NCBI GenBank assembly: GCA_030066875.1
Contig: JASJAS010000030.1
Location: 1 to 38,257 of the forward strand
Direction: 5' to 3'
Length of the DNA stretch: 38,257 nucleotides
DNA from: Acidimicrobiia bacterium
GTDB taxonomy: Bacteria > Actinomycetota > Acidimicrobiia > Spongiisociales > UBA5794
Position 1 is the first letter of the stretch; every line of letters starts with the position of its first letter. The notes beneath the pieces are model-generated. The model had not been told where the DNA came from, ran no database searches, and saw only the letters and a list, made by a program, of their open reading frames with translations. Shown one piece after another: positions 24,991-33,804 of this stretch. The position numbers and the translations under genes were made by a program.

Positions 24991-25865
24991 GTGCTCATCG
25001 CCTGTCTCCGGCGCCGATCCCGCTCCGTATACCAGTCCGTGAATCGCGCCACCGGAACGCTGATGAGGAGAAACAGCACGGCCGCGACCACGTAGCTGGT
25101 GTAGTTGAAGGTTCGGGCGTTGTAGATGTCTGCTTCGCGCAGACCCTCTCTGACTCCGAGCACGAAGACCAGGGCGACGTCCTTCTGCAAGCTGACAAAA
25201 CCGTTGAGAAGCGCCGGGATCACGTTGCGGATGGCCTGAGGGACGATGACAAAACGCAGTGCCTGAACTTGGGTGAGTCCGATAGACCGGGCCGACATGC
25301 GCTGGCTCTCGTGGACCGACTCGATGCCGGCCCGATAGACCTCCGCCGTGTATGCCGAGTAGCTGATAACCAGGGCGGCGACGCCCCAGAAGATCCTGCT
25401 CGTCGGCACACCCGACAACTGCAAGGCGGGCACACCAAAACCCAGCAGCAGGATGAGGAGCAACATGGGAATCCCGCGGATGATGTCGATGTAAGTAACC
25501 ACGATCGCCCGCAGCGGAAAGAAAGCCGGGCCCCGCAACGAACGAATCATGGCAAGGACCAGAGCGAACGACAGAATCAGAATCTCAGCCACGAGGAACA
25601 TCCTGATATCGAGCCAGAACCCGGACGCCACATCGGGGAACGACTCCTTGAAGTGGAACCAGGAGAAGAACTGCCGCTGCACCGCAGGCCAAGCTTCTGA
25701 GGTCAGGACGACCCAGAGGATCAGCCCGAAGACAATGATCGTTGAGCCGGCCGCGATGAGCGCAGCCCGGGAACCCTCCTCGCGCGCCCGGGGAGGCAGC
25801 CGGGGCCACAGCGTCTGTGGACCCCGGCGGTTTACCTCTTCAATAGGCGAGCTAGTTTCGGGAAT
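24987..25865 (-). CDS. Amino acid ABC transporter permease, probable AUU start
   Basis: A His/Glu/Gln-type permease. The segment GSVx-like EAA loop is YRAGIESVHESQRMSARSIGLTQVQALRFVIVPQAIRNVIP, which docks the ATPase. Starting at GTG 25682 gives 231 aa but removes an obvious first membrane helix (AALIAAGSTIIVFGLILWVV) coded upstream. The frame is open back to the binding-protein stop (TAG 25871-25869), without ATG, GTG or TTG. ATT at 25865-25863 lies 3 nt after that stop and has GGAG 6 nt upstream, so an AUU start coupled to the binding protein gives a normal 292-aa permease. A point error (ATG to ATT) in the sequence is the main alternative. Confidence 0.85.
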   Translation of the reverse strand: MPETSSPIEEVNRRGPQTLWPRLPPRAREEGSRAALIAAGSTIIVFGLILWVVLTSEAWPAVQRQFFSWFHFKESFPDVASGFWLDIRMFLVAEILILSFALVLAMIRSLRGPAFFPLRAIVVTYIDIIRGIPMLLLILLLGFGVPALQLSGVPTSRIFWGVAALVISYSAYTAEVYRAGIESVHESQRMSARSIGLTQVQALRFVIVPQAIRNVIPALLNGFVSLQKDVALVFVLGVREGLREADIYNARTFNYTSYVVAAVLFLLISVPVARFTDWYTERDRRRRQAMST

Positions 25866-25868
25866 CGG

Positions 25869-26762
25869 CTACTCCGAAATCGAGGCGATGTCGCCACCCT
25901 GCTCCAGCCACTCATCTTCGAGCGCTTCGAGCCTTCCGTCATCCTCGAGTTCCGCCAACGCGGCGTTCACACACGACACCAAGGTGTTGCCATCGGCGAA
26001 CAACATCCCGTAGTTGTCGGGATCCTGCGCCTCGGCTTCGAACTGAGCGACAATGATGCCGTCCGCCCCCTGCTCGGGGATCTGCACGGCAGTCATGAAG
26101 TACGCCGTTGGCAGGTCAACCACAATACCGTCGAGTTGACCCGCGACCAGGGCTGCGATCGCGTCCACGTTGTCGTCATAAACCGATGCATCCTGGTTGG
26201 GCTCGATAACATCCTCGACGAAATCAAAACTCGTTGTCCCAATAGCGGCCCCGAGACGGGCGTCCGCAAGATCGGAAAGGCTGGATGCGCCGATGACCGC
26301 GGTACCCCCGATGCTGACCAACGCCTGCTTGGTGGTGTAGTAAGGCTGGCTGAAATCGACTACTTCTTCACGCGCTTCCGTTATCGAATACTGCTGGATG
26401 TTGAAGTCCCAGTCCTTCGGCCCGGGAGCGATGGCCTCGTCAAAGCCTGTCCGTACGAAGGTCACCTGATCGTCAGCAAAGCCCATCTTGGCGGCAAGCT
26501 CGTAAACGAGCGCCCCCTCAAAGCCGGTCTTTGACTCTGGCACATCGAACACATCGTCGCCCACACCCATCCATGGTGGGAAGACCGGCTCACCGGTGGC
26601 GACTGTCAACGTCCCCGCTGTCACCAGATTGAGATCTGCGAACTCACACGAGACATCGGGATCGACCCCTTCGGCCTCATCACCTCCGCAAGCGCCCGCC
26701 AGCAGCGCCAGCGCTCCGAGAACTACCAACACCCTCGTCCACTTCTGCTTGGCCGCGAACAT
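25869..26762 (-). CDS. Amino acid ABC transporter substrate-binding lipoprotein
   Basis: A 297-aa binding protein of family 3. The N-terminus is a lipoprotein signal (lipobox LLAGAC, Cys about 25), so it is tethered outside the membrane. The SBP_bac_3 fold is seen in GTLTVATGEPVFPPWMG, the hinge region VTFVRTGFDEAI, FNIQQYSITEAREEVVDFSQPYYTT (conserved substrate-binding Arg) and LADARLGAAIGTTSFDFV. The amino acid bound is not predictable. Strong Shine-Dalgarno GGAGGAG directly before ATG 26762. First gene of binding protein - permease - ATPase, 53 bp after the class V PLP enzyme. Confidence 0.93.
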   Translation of the reverse strand: MFAAKQKWTRVLVVLGALALLAGACGGDEAEGVDPDVSCEFADLNLVTAGTLTVATGEPVFPPWMGVGDDVFDVPESKTGFEGALVYELAAKMGFADDQVTFVRTGFDEAIAPGPKDWDFNIQQYSITEAREEVVDFSQPYYTTKQALVSIGGTAVIGASSLSDLADARLGAAIGTTSFDFVEDVIEPNQDASVYDDNVDAIAALVAGQLDGIVVDLPTAYFMTAVQIPEQGADGIIVAQFEAEAQDPDNYGMLFADGNTLVSCVNAALAELEDDGRLEALEDEWLEQGGDIASISE

Positions 26763-26815
26763 TTCTCCTCCAAATAGCTCGACACTCCGAGCTTAGTTGG
26801 CGCCATGGCGGGCCG

Positions 26816-27934
26816 TTATCCGCCGTCGATGACCTCCGCCAGCGCACCGGCGACTGCAGGGTCGGTCGAGGCGTGTGGCGAGACCCTCACCCAGCCGTTG
26901 CGTGCGGAGACGGTTATGTCGGCTTCAGCGAGCCGTTGCGTAGTCTCCTCGGCCGACTCCTCGGGGAGCCGAAAGGCCAGGATCCCGGACCGTTCGTCGT
27001 CGCTGGCCCAGATATCCAGCACATCGGCGTCCGTCGCCCGGATGACTTCCTCGATCGCCTTCACGTTCTCGAGGACCGTAGCGTGGATGGCGGCCATTCC
27101 CTCGACTTCAATCAGCTCGAGTGCGGCCTCGAGGGCAAACGCTCCGAACAAAGGCGGCGTTCCTTCCTGGAACCGCTCGGCATCCACTCGAGCTGCATGT
27201 GGGGGCAGAGTCTCGAAGTCAAATGCATCGTCGACCCCCCACCACCCAGTCAGAGTCGCATGCAGCATGTCCAGAGACCGCGGCGACAGAGCGAGCAACC
27301 CGCTTCCCCAACCCGATCGCAGCCACTTCTGGCCGCCGGCGACGATCACATCGGCCAGTGACGAAGGAAACTCGATCGCTCCGAGACCTTGTACGGCGTC
27401 CACGATCAGAAGAGCATCGTCCGCCAACTCGCGCAACCCAGCGAGATCGGGCCTGTACCCGGACAGATAGTCGACCGAACTGATTGAGATCGCCCGGGTC
27501 TCATCGTCAACGGCATCGCTGAGGGCACCGGCGGTAACCCGTCGATCGGGGATGTCGACCAGTCTTATCTCGGGACCTCCCATCCCGGCGGCCCGTAACC
27601 ACGGGTAGACGTTCGCCGGGAACTCGTGCGAAGGGACAACGATGTTGCCGCCGAACGGCGCGAGCCCAAAGGCGAGCTGGAACAACCCGGCTGAGGTCGA
27701 CGGCACGACAGTGACCAGTTCGGGGGCGACGCCGAGGAAGCGACCGATAGTCGCTAGTGCTGCTTCGTAGGAGCCCAGAATCGGCGGCCCCATGTCGCCA
27801 TCGGGCTCCGCAACCCTCGAATAGGCGTCACCTACCGCCTGCAACACCCGTCGCGACGGAGGGCCGATTCCCGCGAAGTCCAGGTAGCCGAGCGGCTCCG
27901 AGAACTCGTGAAGATAGGTATCGCTCACCGGCAT
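26816..27934 (-). CDS. Class V aminotransferase-like PLP enzyme
   Basis: A 372-aa fold-type I PLP enzyme of class V (cysteine desulfurase / kynureninase / isopenicillin N epimerase-like). The PLP lysine is Lys203 in VAGGQKWLRSGWGSG; the Asp that holds the pyridine nitrogen is in LLIVDAVQGLGAIEF. There is no Cys-containing loop of the SufS/NifS kind near the C-terminus (the region is RNGWVRVSPHA), so cysteine desulfurase activity is unlikely. The substrate is probably an amino acid, which fits its place just upstream of the amino acid importer. ATG 27934 has TACTCT 7 nt upstream, leaderless. Divergent from the propeller lipoprotein. Confidence 0.88.
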   Translation of the reverse strand: MPVSDTYLHEFSEPLGYLDFAGIGPPSRRVLQAVGDAYSRVAEPDGDMGPPILGSYEAALATIGRFLGVAPELVTVVPSTSAGLFQLAFGLAPFGGNIVVPSHEFPANVYPWLRAAGMGGPEIRLVDIPDRRVTAGALSDAVDDETRAISISSVDYLSGYRPDLAGLRELADDALLIVDAVQGLGAIEFPSSLADVIVAGGQKWLRSGWGSGLLALSPRSLDMLHATLTGWWGVDDAFDFETLPPHAARVDAERFQEGTPPLFGAFALEAALELIEVEGMAAIHATVLENVKAIEEVIRATDADVLDIWASDDERSGILAFRLPEESAEETTQRLAEADITVSARNGWVRVSPHASTDPAVAGALAEVIDGG

Positions 27935-27941
27935 GGACGGC

Positions 27942-27947
27942 AGAGTA
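27942..27947 (-). promoter_or_regulatory. -10 box TACTCT, leaderless start of class V enzyme
   Basis: On the minus strand TACTCT lies 7 nt before ATG 27934; no Shine-Dalgarno. Confidence 0.45.
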
Positions 27948-28006
27948 GACCGTCGCGGTTCGCCCCGTCCGGCTGGGGATGACGCCGGTTACGGACGGGC
28001 CGTTCC

Positions 28007-28012
28007 TACAAT
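28007..28012 (+). promoter_or_regulatory. -10 box TACAAT, leaderless start of propeller lipoprotein
   Basis: TACAAT, a strong -10 match, ends 7 nt before ATG 28020; no Shine-Dalgarno and no clear -35. Confidence 0.5.
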
Positions 28013-28019
28013 CCGCGCC

Positions 28020-29567
28020 ATGCGTCCCCCACTTCCGGTGGCCTGCCTCGTTCTGATACTCCTCGCAACTGCCTGCACAGCCGCGGGAGGGACCACGCAA
28101 GGTGAACCAACTACCACGGCGGCCGAGATCGAGCCGCTCCCGACGCTCGACGCCGCAGACACCACCGCACCGGCGCCAGCCACAACCACGACCGCAACGC
28201 CGACAACGACGACAACGACGATCCCGCCGGGACTCGTACCCGCCGACAGCGTCAACCGGCCGTGGGGTGATATGCCTGGGCTGACCATGTTTCGCGGCAA
28301 CCCGACCCGCACCTTCTACGGAACCGGTCCCATCCCCGACGAGCTAGAGATCCTGTGGCGGTTTCCGGACAGAGCCATGTGCAGCACATCGAGCCTCGGG
28401 GGCGAAGCCAAAGTGTGGTGCGGCACCGGCTGGACAGGACAGCCGGTCGTGTGGGAAAGACCCGATGGCGTGACCGAGGTGATCTTCGGGGCATATGACA
28501 AGTACATCCATTTCCTCGATGCCGACACCGGCGAGCGCACCCGTCCGGATTTCTTCATGGGAGACATCATCAAGGGATCTGTCGTGCTCGACCCGGACGG
28601 CTATCCGTTGCTCTACGCCGGATCACGCGACCCTCGCTTTCGTGTGATCGCGCTGGATCGGGAAGTCCCCACCGAGTTGTGGAGTCTCGATGCACACTCG
28701 GTCAACGGCAGATGGAACAACGACTGGGACTCGAGCGCCGTGATAGTTGACGACATCCTGCTCCAAGGAGGTGAGAACTCCTGGTGGTTTGCGGTCAAGC
28801 TCAACCGAAAACGGGACGAAACAGGACTGGTGACTGTACAACCCGAAGTCGTATTCCAGATGCCGACCTGGACGGATGAACTCGTCCGCACAGTCGGCAA
28901 CCAGCATTCCGTCGAAAGTTCCACCGCGGTCTTCGAAGACGTTGCCTACTTCGCTACCGGCGCCGGACGGGTAGTCGGTGTCGATATCTCCGACCTCACC
29001 GGAACCGGTGGTGAAGTGGTGTTCGACTACTGGATGGGCGACGACGTCGACGCCACGATCGTCATCGACGGCCAGGGAATGCTCTACGTCGCTGCGGAGA
29101 TCGACCTCGATACCGACCGTGGCGCTGAAGTCGGCCAGTTCGTCAAACTCGATCCCAACCGGCAGGACGATCCGCTGATCTGGAGCATCGATGTACCCGG
29201 CACCACCGGTATCGCCGGCGGCATCTGGGCCACACCGGCGCTTGCCGGCTCGGTCGTGTATGTCCTGACCAACCCCGGTGAGGTGCTCGCCGTCGACACC
29301 GGTGACGGCACAGTGTTGTGGCGAGACGACGTCGGACCGCACGCATGGTCGTCGCCGGTCATTGTCGACGACACGCTGCTGGTATCCATCGACTGCGAGA
29401 CAAATGCAGGGTTTCGGGCATACGACATCTCGGATCCGCGCCAGCCGATCATGGCGTGGGAATCGCGAGTAACTGGGGGTTGTATCGAATCCACTCCGGC
29501 CGTCTGGGGCGGCCGCCTGTTCGTCGGTTCACGCGACGGTTTTTTCTACGCATTGGGAGCTGAGTAA
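28020..29567 (+). CDS. PQQ-like beta-propeller lipoprotein
   Basis: A 515-aa exported protein. The N-terminus is a lipoprotein signal (LLATAC lipobox), followed by a Thr/Pro-rich linker to about residue 75. The rest is a WD/PQQ-like beta-propeller with repeats such as FGAYDKYIHFLDADTGE, VIALDREVPTELWSL, GRVVGVDISDL, LAVDTGDGTVLWRDDVG and RLFVGSRDGFFYALGAE. Several extra cysteines (CSTSS, WCGTG, DCETN, GGCIES) could form disulfides. No enzyme signature, so it probably acts as a scaffold or BamB-like adapter; its binding partner is unknown. ATG 28020 begins the signal; the longer frame to 27933 has no support. Its TAA overlaps the ATG of the next gene (TAATG), so the two are translationally coupled. 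Confidence 0.82.
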   Translation: MRPPLPVACLVLILLATACTAAGGTTQGEPTTTAAEIEPLPTLDAADTTAPAPATTTTATPTTTTTTIPPGLVPADSVNRPWGDMPGLTMFRGNPTRTFYGTGPIPDELEILWRFPDRAMCSTSSLGGEAKVWCGTGWTGQPVVWERPDGVTEVIFGAYDKYIHFLDADTGERTRPDFFMGDIIKGSVVLDPDGYPLLYAGSRDPRFRVIALDREVPTELWSLDAHSVNGRWNNDWDSSAVIVDDILLQGGENSWWFAVKLNRKRDETGLVTVQPEVVFQMPTWTDELVRTVGNQHSVESSTAVFEDVAYFATGAGRVVGVDISDLTGTGGEVVFDYWMGDDVDATIVIDGQGMLYVAAEIDLDTDRGAEVGQFVKLDPNRQDDPLIWSIDVPGTTGIAGGIWATPALAGSVVYVLTNPGEVLAVDTGDGTVLWRDDVGPHAWSSPVIVDDTLLVSIDCETNAGFRAYDISDPRQPIMAWESRVTGGCIESTPAVWGGRLFVGSRDGFFYALGAE

Positions 29568-30541
29568 TGGTTGTAAGAGGTAGATCAAGCGCCACCGTGT
29601 CGGTGGGTCAGGCTGTAATCGGCTTTGGCCTCATCACAGTCGGGGTGGTGGCGACGCTTGCCACCGTGCTCGGGTTCTTCGGCTCAGCCTGGTGGCTCTT
29701 CGACTTTGCCGCCAACTTCCGCGCTCATCTCGCGGTCGTACTTCTCCTGGTTGCCCTGACGTACGCCCTGCTCTTCTCGAAGGCAATGGGCCTCTTCTTC
29801 ATGGCAATGGCCATCATCAACGGCCTGCTGGTGCTTCCCATGTATACCGACTCGCCGGCTGAGGCGGCCAATGGCAGCCCGGATTTGACGATCGTGAGCT
29901 TCAACGTGGGCCAGCGTGCTTCGATCCGGGAAACGACCTTCCGCTGGGTCGACACGGTGCAGCCCGACATCGTCGTCCTCGTTGACTCGACCGAGGAGTG
30001 GTCGCGAACCGAGCAACTCGGCTCCGGCTACAACGTGCAGACCGACATCCCACTCGACCGTACCTACGGCATAACCGTTCTGTCGAACGAAGCGGTAGAC
30101 ACGGAACTGCTGCGCGCTTCTTCCGTGCGCGACTATGTGGTGCGGATCGAGGCCGCCGTTGGAGATCAACCGGTGGTCGTCTATGCCATCCAGGCCCGGC
30201 GGGCCAGCAACGTCACAGATGCCGGGTATCGCGATGAATACCTCGAGGACGTTTCCCGGATGGTCCAAGGTGAAACCGACCCGACGGTCGTCGTCGGCGA
30301 CTTCCAGGCTGCACCATGGTCTCATGCATTCCGCAGCATGGAATCCGACGCAGAACTGGTGAATTCGATGCGTGGCTTTGGACTGCAGACGACGTGGCCG
30401 GCCAATCGGTGGGCGTTCTTCCGCTTGCCGGTAGACCACCTGCTCCACTCAGAACAGCTCACAACCGTCGATCGCTGGCTCGGGCCGCTCTTTGGCGTCG
30501 ATCATCGTCCGATCGTCGTGACGATCAACAAGTCTGCCTAG
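29567..30541 (+). CDS. Membrane protein with endonuclease/exonuclease/phosphatase fold
   Basis: A 324-aa protein with three N-terminal membrane helices (about residues 13-36, 53-70, 73-92) and a C-terminal EEP domain of the YafD kind, predicted outside the cell. EEP marks: TIVSFNVGQ, PDIVVLVDSTEEW, VVVGDFQAAPW, VDHLL and GVDHRPIVV. Two positions differ from the usual consensus: the metal-binding Glu of LQE-type motifs reads Asp (LVD), and GDFN reads GDFQ; the HTxxP-like segment has no His (VVYAIQARR). It may be an altered or inactive phosphodiesterase. Coupled to the propeller lipoprotein by a TAATG overlap. Confidence 0.8.
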   Translation: MVVRGRSSATVSVGQAVIGFGLITVGVVATLATVLGFFGSAWWLFDFAANFRAHLAVVLLLVALTYALLFSKAMGLFFMAMAIINGLLVLPMYTDSPAEAANGSPDLTIVSFNVGQRASIRETTFRWVDTVQPDIVVLVDSTEEWSRTEQLGSGYNVQTDIPLDRTYGITVLSNEAVDTELLRASSVRDYVVRIEAAVGDQPVVVYAIQARRASNVTDAGYRDEYLEDVSRMVQGETDPTVVVGDFQAAPWSHAFRSMESDAELVNSMRGFGLQTTWPANRWAFFRLPVDHLLHSEQLTTVDRWLGPLFGVDHRPIVVTINKSA

Positions 30542-30570
30542 CGGGCACCAAGACCCGGCCGGATACGCAC

Positions 30571-30576
30571 TACTCT
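30571..30576 (+). promoter_or_regulatory. -10 box TACTCT, leaderless start of M3 peptidase
   Basis: TACTCT ends 8 nt before ATG 30585; no Shine-Dalgarno. Confidence 0.4.
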
Positions 30577-30584
30577 CCTCCGCC

Positions 30585-32573
30585 ATGCTCCACGACTACA
30601 CGTCGACAACTGCCGATGGGATCGAGGTCATCGCCGAAAGCGCCATCGCCCAGGCCGACGAACTGGTCGCCGCGGTCGTTGCGGCGCCTGCACCACGCAC
30701 TTGGGCGAACACGATGGCGCCACTGGAAGAGGCCGGCACGATCGTGGGCGACGCGTACGGCCAATCCCCCTTCATGGCCCGGGTCCACCCAGACAAGGAG
30801 GTCAGGGCCCGCGGAGCCGCCATCGAGGAGCGGCTCGCCAAATGGGGCACGGAACTCGTGTTCCGCCCGGACCTCTATGAGGCTGTCAAAGAGTACGCGG
30901 AGTCAGACGACGCATCCGGCCTCGGGGGCACCGCAGCTCGACTAGTTGCCTTCTGGCTGCGGGATTTCAGGCGGGCCGGGCACGGGCTGTCGCCGGAGGC
31001 TCAGTCGGAGCTGAAGCGACTGCAACAACGTCTCATCGAACTCCAAGTCGAGTACTCGAAGAACCTCGACGAATGGGAAGACCACATCGAGGTGACCCGA
31101 GATGACCTAACCGGCCTCCCCGACGAGTACATCGACGGTTTGCGGTCCGCGGATACCCCAGAGGCCTATCGGGTCGGTATGGCTTATCCCGACTACATCC
31201 CGTTCATCGAACAGGCAACCCGACGCGACCTCCGAATGCAGCTGCAGTTCAAATTCTGGAACCGCGCAGCCGAGGCAAACACCCCTCTACTTGCAGAGGC
31301 TGTTGAGATCCGTCAGGCCATGGCGGTACTACTCGGTATGCCGACGTGGGCCCACCACGCAATGGAGGTCAAGATGGCCAAAACCCCCGATGCGGTCGAG
31401 GAGTTCTACCAATCCATCATCCCTCAATTAAAGGAGAAAGCGGCTGCCGACATCGAGACGATGACCGCCATGCTCCGAGAGGATGGCGCGCTTCTCGACG
31501 AGACGGTTGGGGGTAGTCGCCTGCAGCCCTGGGACACCGGCTACTACACAACCCAGCTTCGCAAGCAGGACTACGGCATAGATCAGAATGAGGTCGCCCG
31601 TTACTTCCCACTGGAACGCGTCATCGACGGCATGTTCGAGATCACGGGTGAAGTCTTCGGCCTGGAATACCACCGCATCGAGGATGCTCGTGCATGGCAT
31701 CCCGACGTGTACCTATACGAGATCCGCAACACTGGAACCTCAGAAGCAATTGCCCATTTCTACGCAGACCTATTCCCTCGTGAAGGCAAGTTTGGTCACG
31801 CCGCAGCCTTCCCGCTCGTTTCCGGGCGTCGACTCGAAGATGGCTCCTACCGCCGGCCCGTCGCCGCGATAGTTGCCAATCTCACCAAACCAACCGAAAC
31901 CGCGCCCTCGTTACTCAAACACGATGAGGCTCTCACGCTCTTCCACGAGTTCGGCCACATCCTGCATTTCTGCTTGACCACGGTTGATGTAGGGCGGTTC
32001 GCCGGATTTGACACCGAATGGGACTTCGTCGAGGCACCATCGCAGATCATGGAGCATTGGATGTGGCAGCCCGAGGTGCTGCGCCGCTTTGCCCGCCACC
32101 ATGAGACCAACGAACCGATCCCTGAGGACTTGGTCGCTCGGCTGGTTGCGGCCCGTGATCTCAACGTCGGTCTGTTCACAATGCGACAGATCTTCCTCGG
32201 GAAGCTCGACCTGCTTCTCCATGCGGCAGCCGACCCCGTGGATGTCGATGACGCCTACCGCTCCGCCTACGAGTTCACCGGCTTGCCCTTCCACGAGGGC
32301 ACCCATTTCCCCGCGAGCTTCGGGCATCTGATGGGTGGCTACGACGCCGGCTATTACGGCTACCTGTGGTCGAAGGTTTACGGCGACGACATGTTCTCCG
32401 TATTCGCAGAGGAGGGTGTCCTCAGCCCCGCAGTGGGGCGACGCTACCGCGACGAAGTCTTGGCCAGAGGACACAGTCGTGACGCAATCGAGCATCTCCG
32501 CGCATTCCTGCGGCGTGAGCCTTCGACGGCGGCCTTCCTCACAGAACTCGGCCTCGAACCCGGCCCGCGCTAA
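30585..32573 (+). CDS. M3-family zinc oligopeptidase
   Basis: A 662-aa cytoplasmic metallopeptidase of the thimet oligopeptidase / Dcp type. The zinc site is HEFGH (454-458) with the third ligand Glu483 in FVEAPSQIMEHW. Other family marks are AAAFPLVSG, VAAIVANLTKP, GYDAGYYGYLWSKVYGDDMF and RYRDEVLARGHSRD. No signal peptide; length is normal. It breaks down short peptides, for example signal peptide fragments or imported oligopeptides. It is a single gene, 43 bp after the EEP gene and 45 bp before the CapA-like gene. Confidence 0.94.
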   Translation: MLHDYTSTTADGIEVIAESAIAQADELVAAVVAAPAPRTWANTMAPLEEAGTIVGDAYGQSPFMARVHPDKEVRARGAAIEERLAKWGTELVFRPDLYEAVKEYAESDDASGLGGTAARLVAFWLRDFRRAGHGLSPEAQSELKRLQQRLIELQVEYSKNLDEWEDHIEVTRDDLTGLPDEYIDGLRSADTPEAYRVGMAYPDYIPFIEQATRRDLRMQLQFKFWNRAAEANTPLLAEAVEIRQAMAVLLGMPTWAHHAMEVKMAKTPDAVEEFYQSIIPQLKEKAAADIETMTAMLREDGALLDETVGGSRLQPWDTGYYTTQLRKQDYGIDQNEVARYFPLERVIDGMFEITGEVFGLEYHRIEDARAWHPDVYLYEIRNTGTSEAIAHFYADLFPREGKFGHAAAFPLVSGRRLEDGSYRRPVAAIVANLTKPTETAPSLLKHDEALTLFHEFGHILHFCLTTVDVGRFAGFDTEWDFVEAPSQIMEHWMWQPEVLRRFARHHETNEPIPEDLVARLVAARDLNVGLFTMRQIFLGKLDLLLHAAADPVDVDDAYRSAYEFTGLPFHEGTHFPASFGHLMGGYDAGYYGYLWSKVYGDDMFSVFAEEGVLSPAVGRRYRDEVLARGHSRDAIEHLRAFLRREPSTAAFLTELGLEPGPR

Positions 32574-32618
32574 GCCACGACTGATCTACCCACTGCGATT
32601 ACTCTCCTTCATGCTCCC

Positions 32619-33713
32619 ATGACCCCTCGCCTGCGTCACCTGGTTCTAGTACCGACACTGGTCGCTGTCGCCGCGGCAGGCCTGGTGGCGTGCTCTTCGG
32701 ATCCGGTGGTGCGACCGGCCGTCGGGCACACGGCGCTGACACCGCTTCCCCCTGTCACAACCACCGCACCGGAGCCACCGGCACCAACGACCACTGTTGC
32801 AACGAGGGCGGCACCTACGACTACGGCACCACCGCAACCCGGCTGGCTCACGATCCAGGGTGTCGGCGACAGCAATTTTGACCCGACCTACATCCCGAAC
32901 CTCGCCGCGGAAGGTTACGACTTTGCGTTTGAGCGTCTTTACGGCCTGTTTGTCGCCGACGACCTGACCGTGATCAACCTCGAATGCTCGATCTCGGACC
33001 TCGGAACCCCGCGGCCCTACAGGTTCACCTTTCGCTGCGACCCCGAAGCCATCCCGACCCTTGCAGCCAACGGAGTCGACGTCGCCAACATCGCCAACAA
33101 CCATGGGCTCGACTTTGGACAAGACGCGTTGCTCGACTCGCTAACCAACCTGTCAGCAGGCGGGATCGCGCCGGTGGGAGCGGGAAAGAACGTCACTGCG
33201 GCCTATTCACCGGCGTTGCTCGAGGTGAACGGATGGAGGGTGGCCGTGTTGGGGATGAACGGTGTCTTGCCGCACCCAGGCTGGTTGGCAACAGACGACC
33301 AACCGGGAATGGCGTCAGGCGATCACGACGAGCAGATGGTCGATGCCGTCGCCGCGGCGGCCGAGCTGGCCGACATCGTGATCGTCACTATTCACTGGAT
33401 GTATGAGCTAGAGGACACACCGCGAGCCGAAGACCGCGCCCGAGCCGAGGCCATGATCGCGGCCGGAGCCGACGTGATCTTCGGGCACCACCCTCACCGG
33501 TTGGGCGAACTCGAGTTCATCGAAGGCAAGCCGGTCTTCTGGACACTGGGCAACTTCGTGTGGCCACGTCTCTCCGACGCAGGGGCGACCAGTGCAATCG
33601 GCCGAGTGGTGGTAGCTCCGGACGGCTCGATCGACGCCTGCATGATCCCGATCTTCATCAGGACTTCAGGACGCCCCGAGCTGGACGGCAGCATTCCCTG
33701 CCACGCCGGCTGA
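32619..33713 (+). CDS. CapA-family (PGA_cap) lipoprotein
   Basis: A 364-aa exported lipoprotein: lipobox LVAC (Cys25), a Thr/Pro-rich linker (about residues 40-73), then a metallophosphatase-like CapA domain. Domain marks are IQGVGDSNFDP, VINLECSISD, IANNHGLDFG, VIVTIHWMYELEDTP, IFGHHPHRLGELE and FWTLGNFVW. CapA-like proteins take part in poly-gamma-glutamate capsule export or in cell-wall polymer handling; no capB/capC neighbour is present, so the polymer is unknown. A TACTCT box at 32600-32605 is 13 nt before the ATG, giving a leader of only a few bases. It converges on menE with a hairpin region between. Confidence 0.87.
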   Translation: MTPRLRHLVLVPTLVAVAAAGLVACSSDPVVRPAVGHTALTPLPPVTTTAPEPPAPTTTVATRAAPTTTAPPQPGWLTIQGVGDSNFDPTYIPNLAAEGYDFAFERLYGLFVADDLTVINLECSISDLGTPRPYRFTFRCDPEAIPTLAANGVDVANIANNHGLDFGQDALLDSLTNLSAGGIAPVGAGKNVTAAYSPALLEVNGWRVAVLGMNGVLPHPGWLATDDQPGMASGDHDEQMVDAVAAAAELADIVIVTIHWMYELEDTPRAEDRARAEAMIAAGADVIFGHHPHRLGELEFIEGKPVFWTLGNFVWPRLSDAGATSAIGRVVVAPDGSIDACMIPIFIRTSGRPELDGSIPCHAG

Positions 33714-33749
33714 CGCCGGGCCGCTGTCATGCCGCCTACCACACGCCCT

Positions 33750-33774
33750 CGATTCAATCGTACCGATTGAATCG
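33750..33774. terminator. Bidirectional hairpin between capA-like gene and menE
   Basis: CGATTCAATCG (33750-33760), TAC, CGATTGAATCG (33764-33774): a perfect 11-bp stem with a 3-nt loop, between two convergent stop codons. T-tracts are short, so termination strength is uncertain. Confidence 0.6.
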
Positions 33775-33789
33775 CCCTGATTTCATCGC

Positions 33790-33804
33790 CCCGATTTCAT
33801 CGGG
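33790..33804. terminator. Second hairpin at the menE stop codon
   Basis: CCCGAT (33790-33795), TTC, ATCGGG (33799-33804), a 6-bp stem that includes the menE stop codon; followed on the plus strand by CCTGTTTTG. With the previous hairpin, and a direct repeat GATTTCATCG (33779-33788 and 33793-33802), it fills the convergent gap. Confidence 0.5.

Noticed and set aside
25683-25871. Stop-codon readthrough making a binding protein-permease fusion
   Set aside because: The linker before the first membrane helix is Arg-rich, predicting a cytoplasmic N-terminus, whereas the binding protein must be outside. A separate AUU start fits better.
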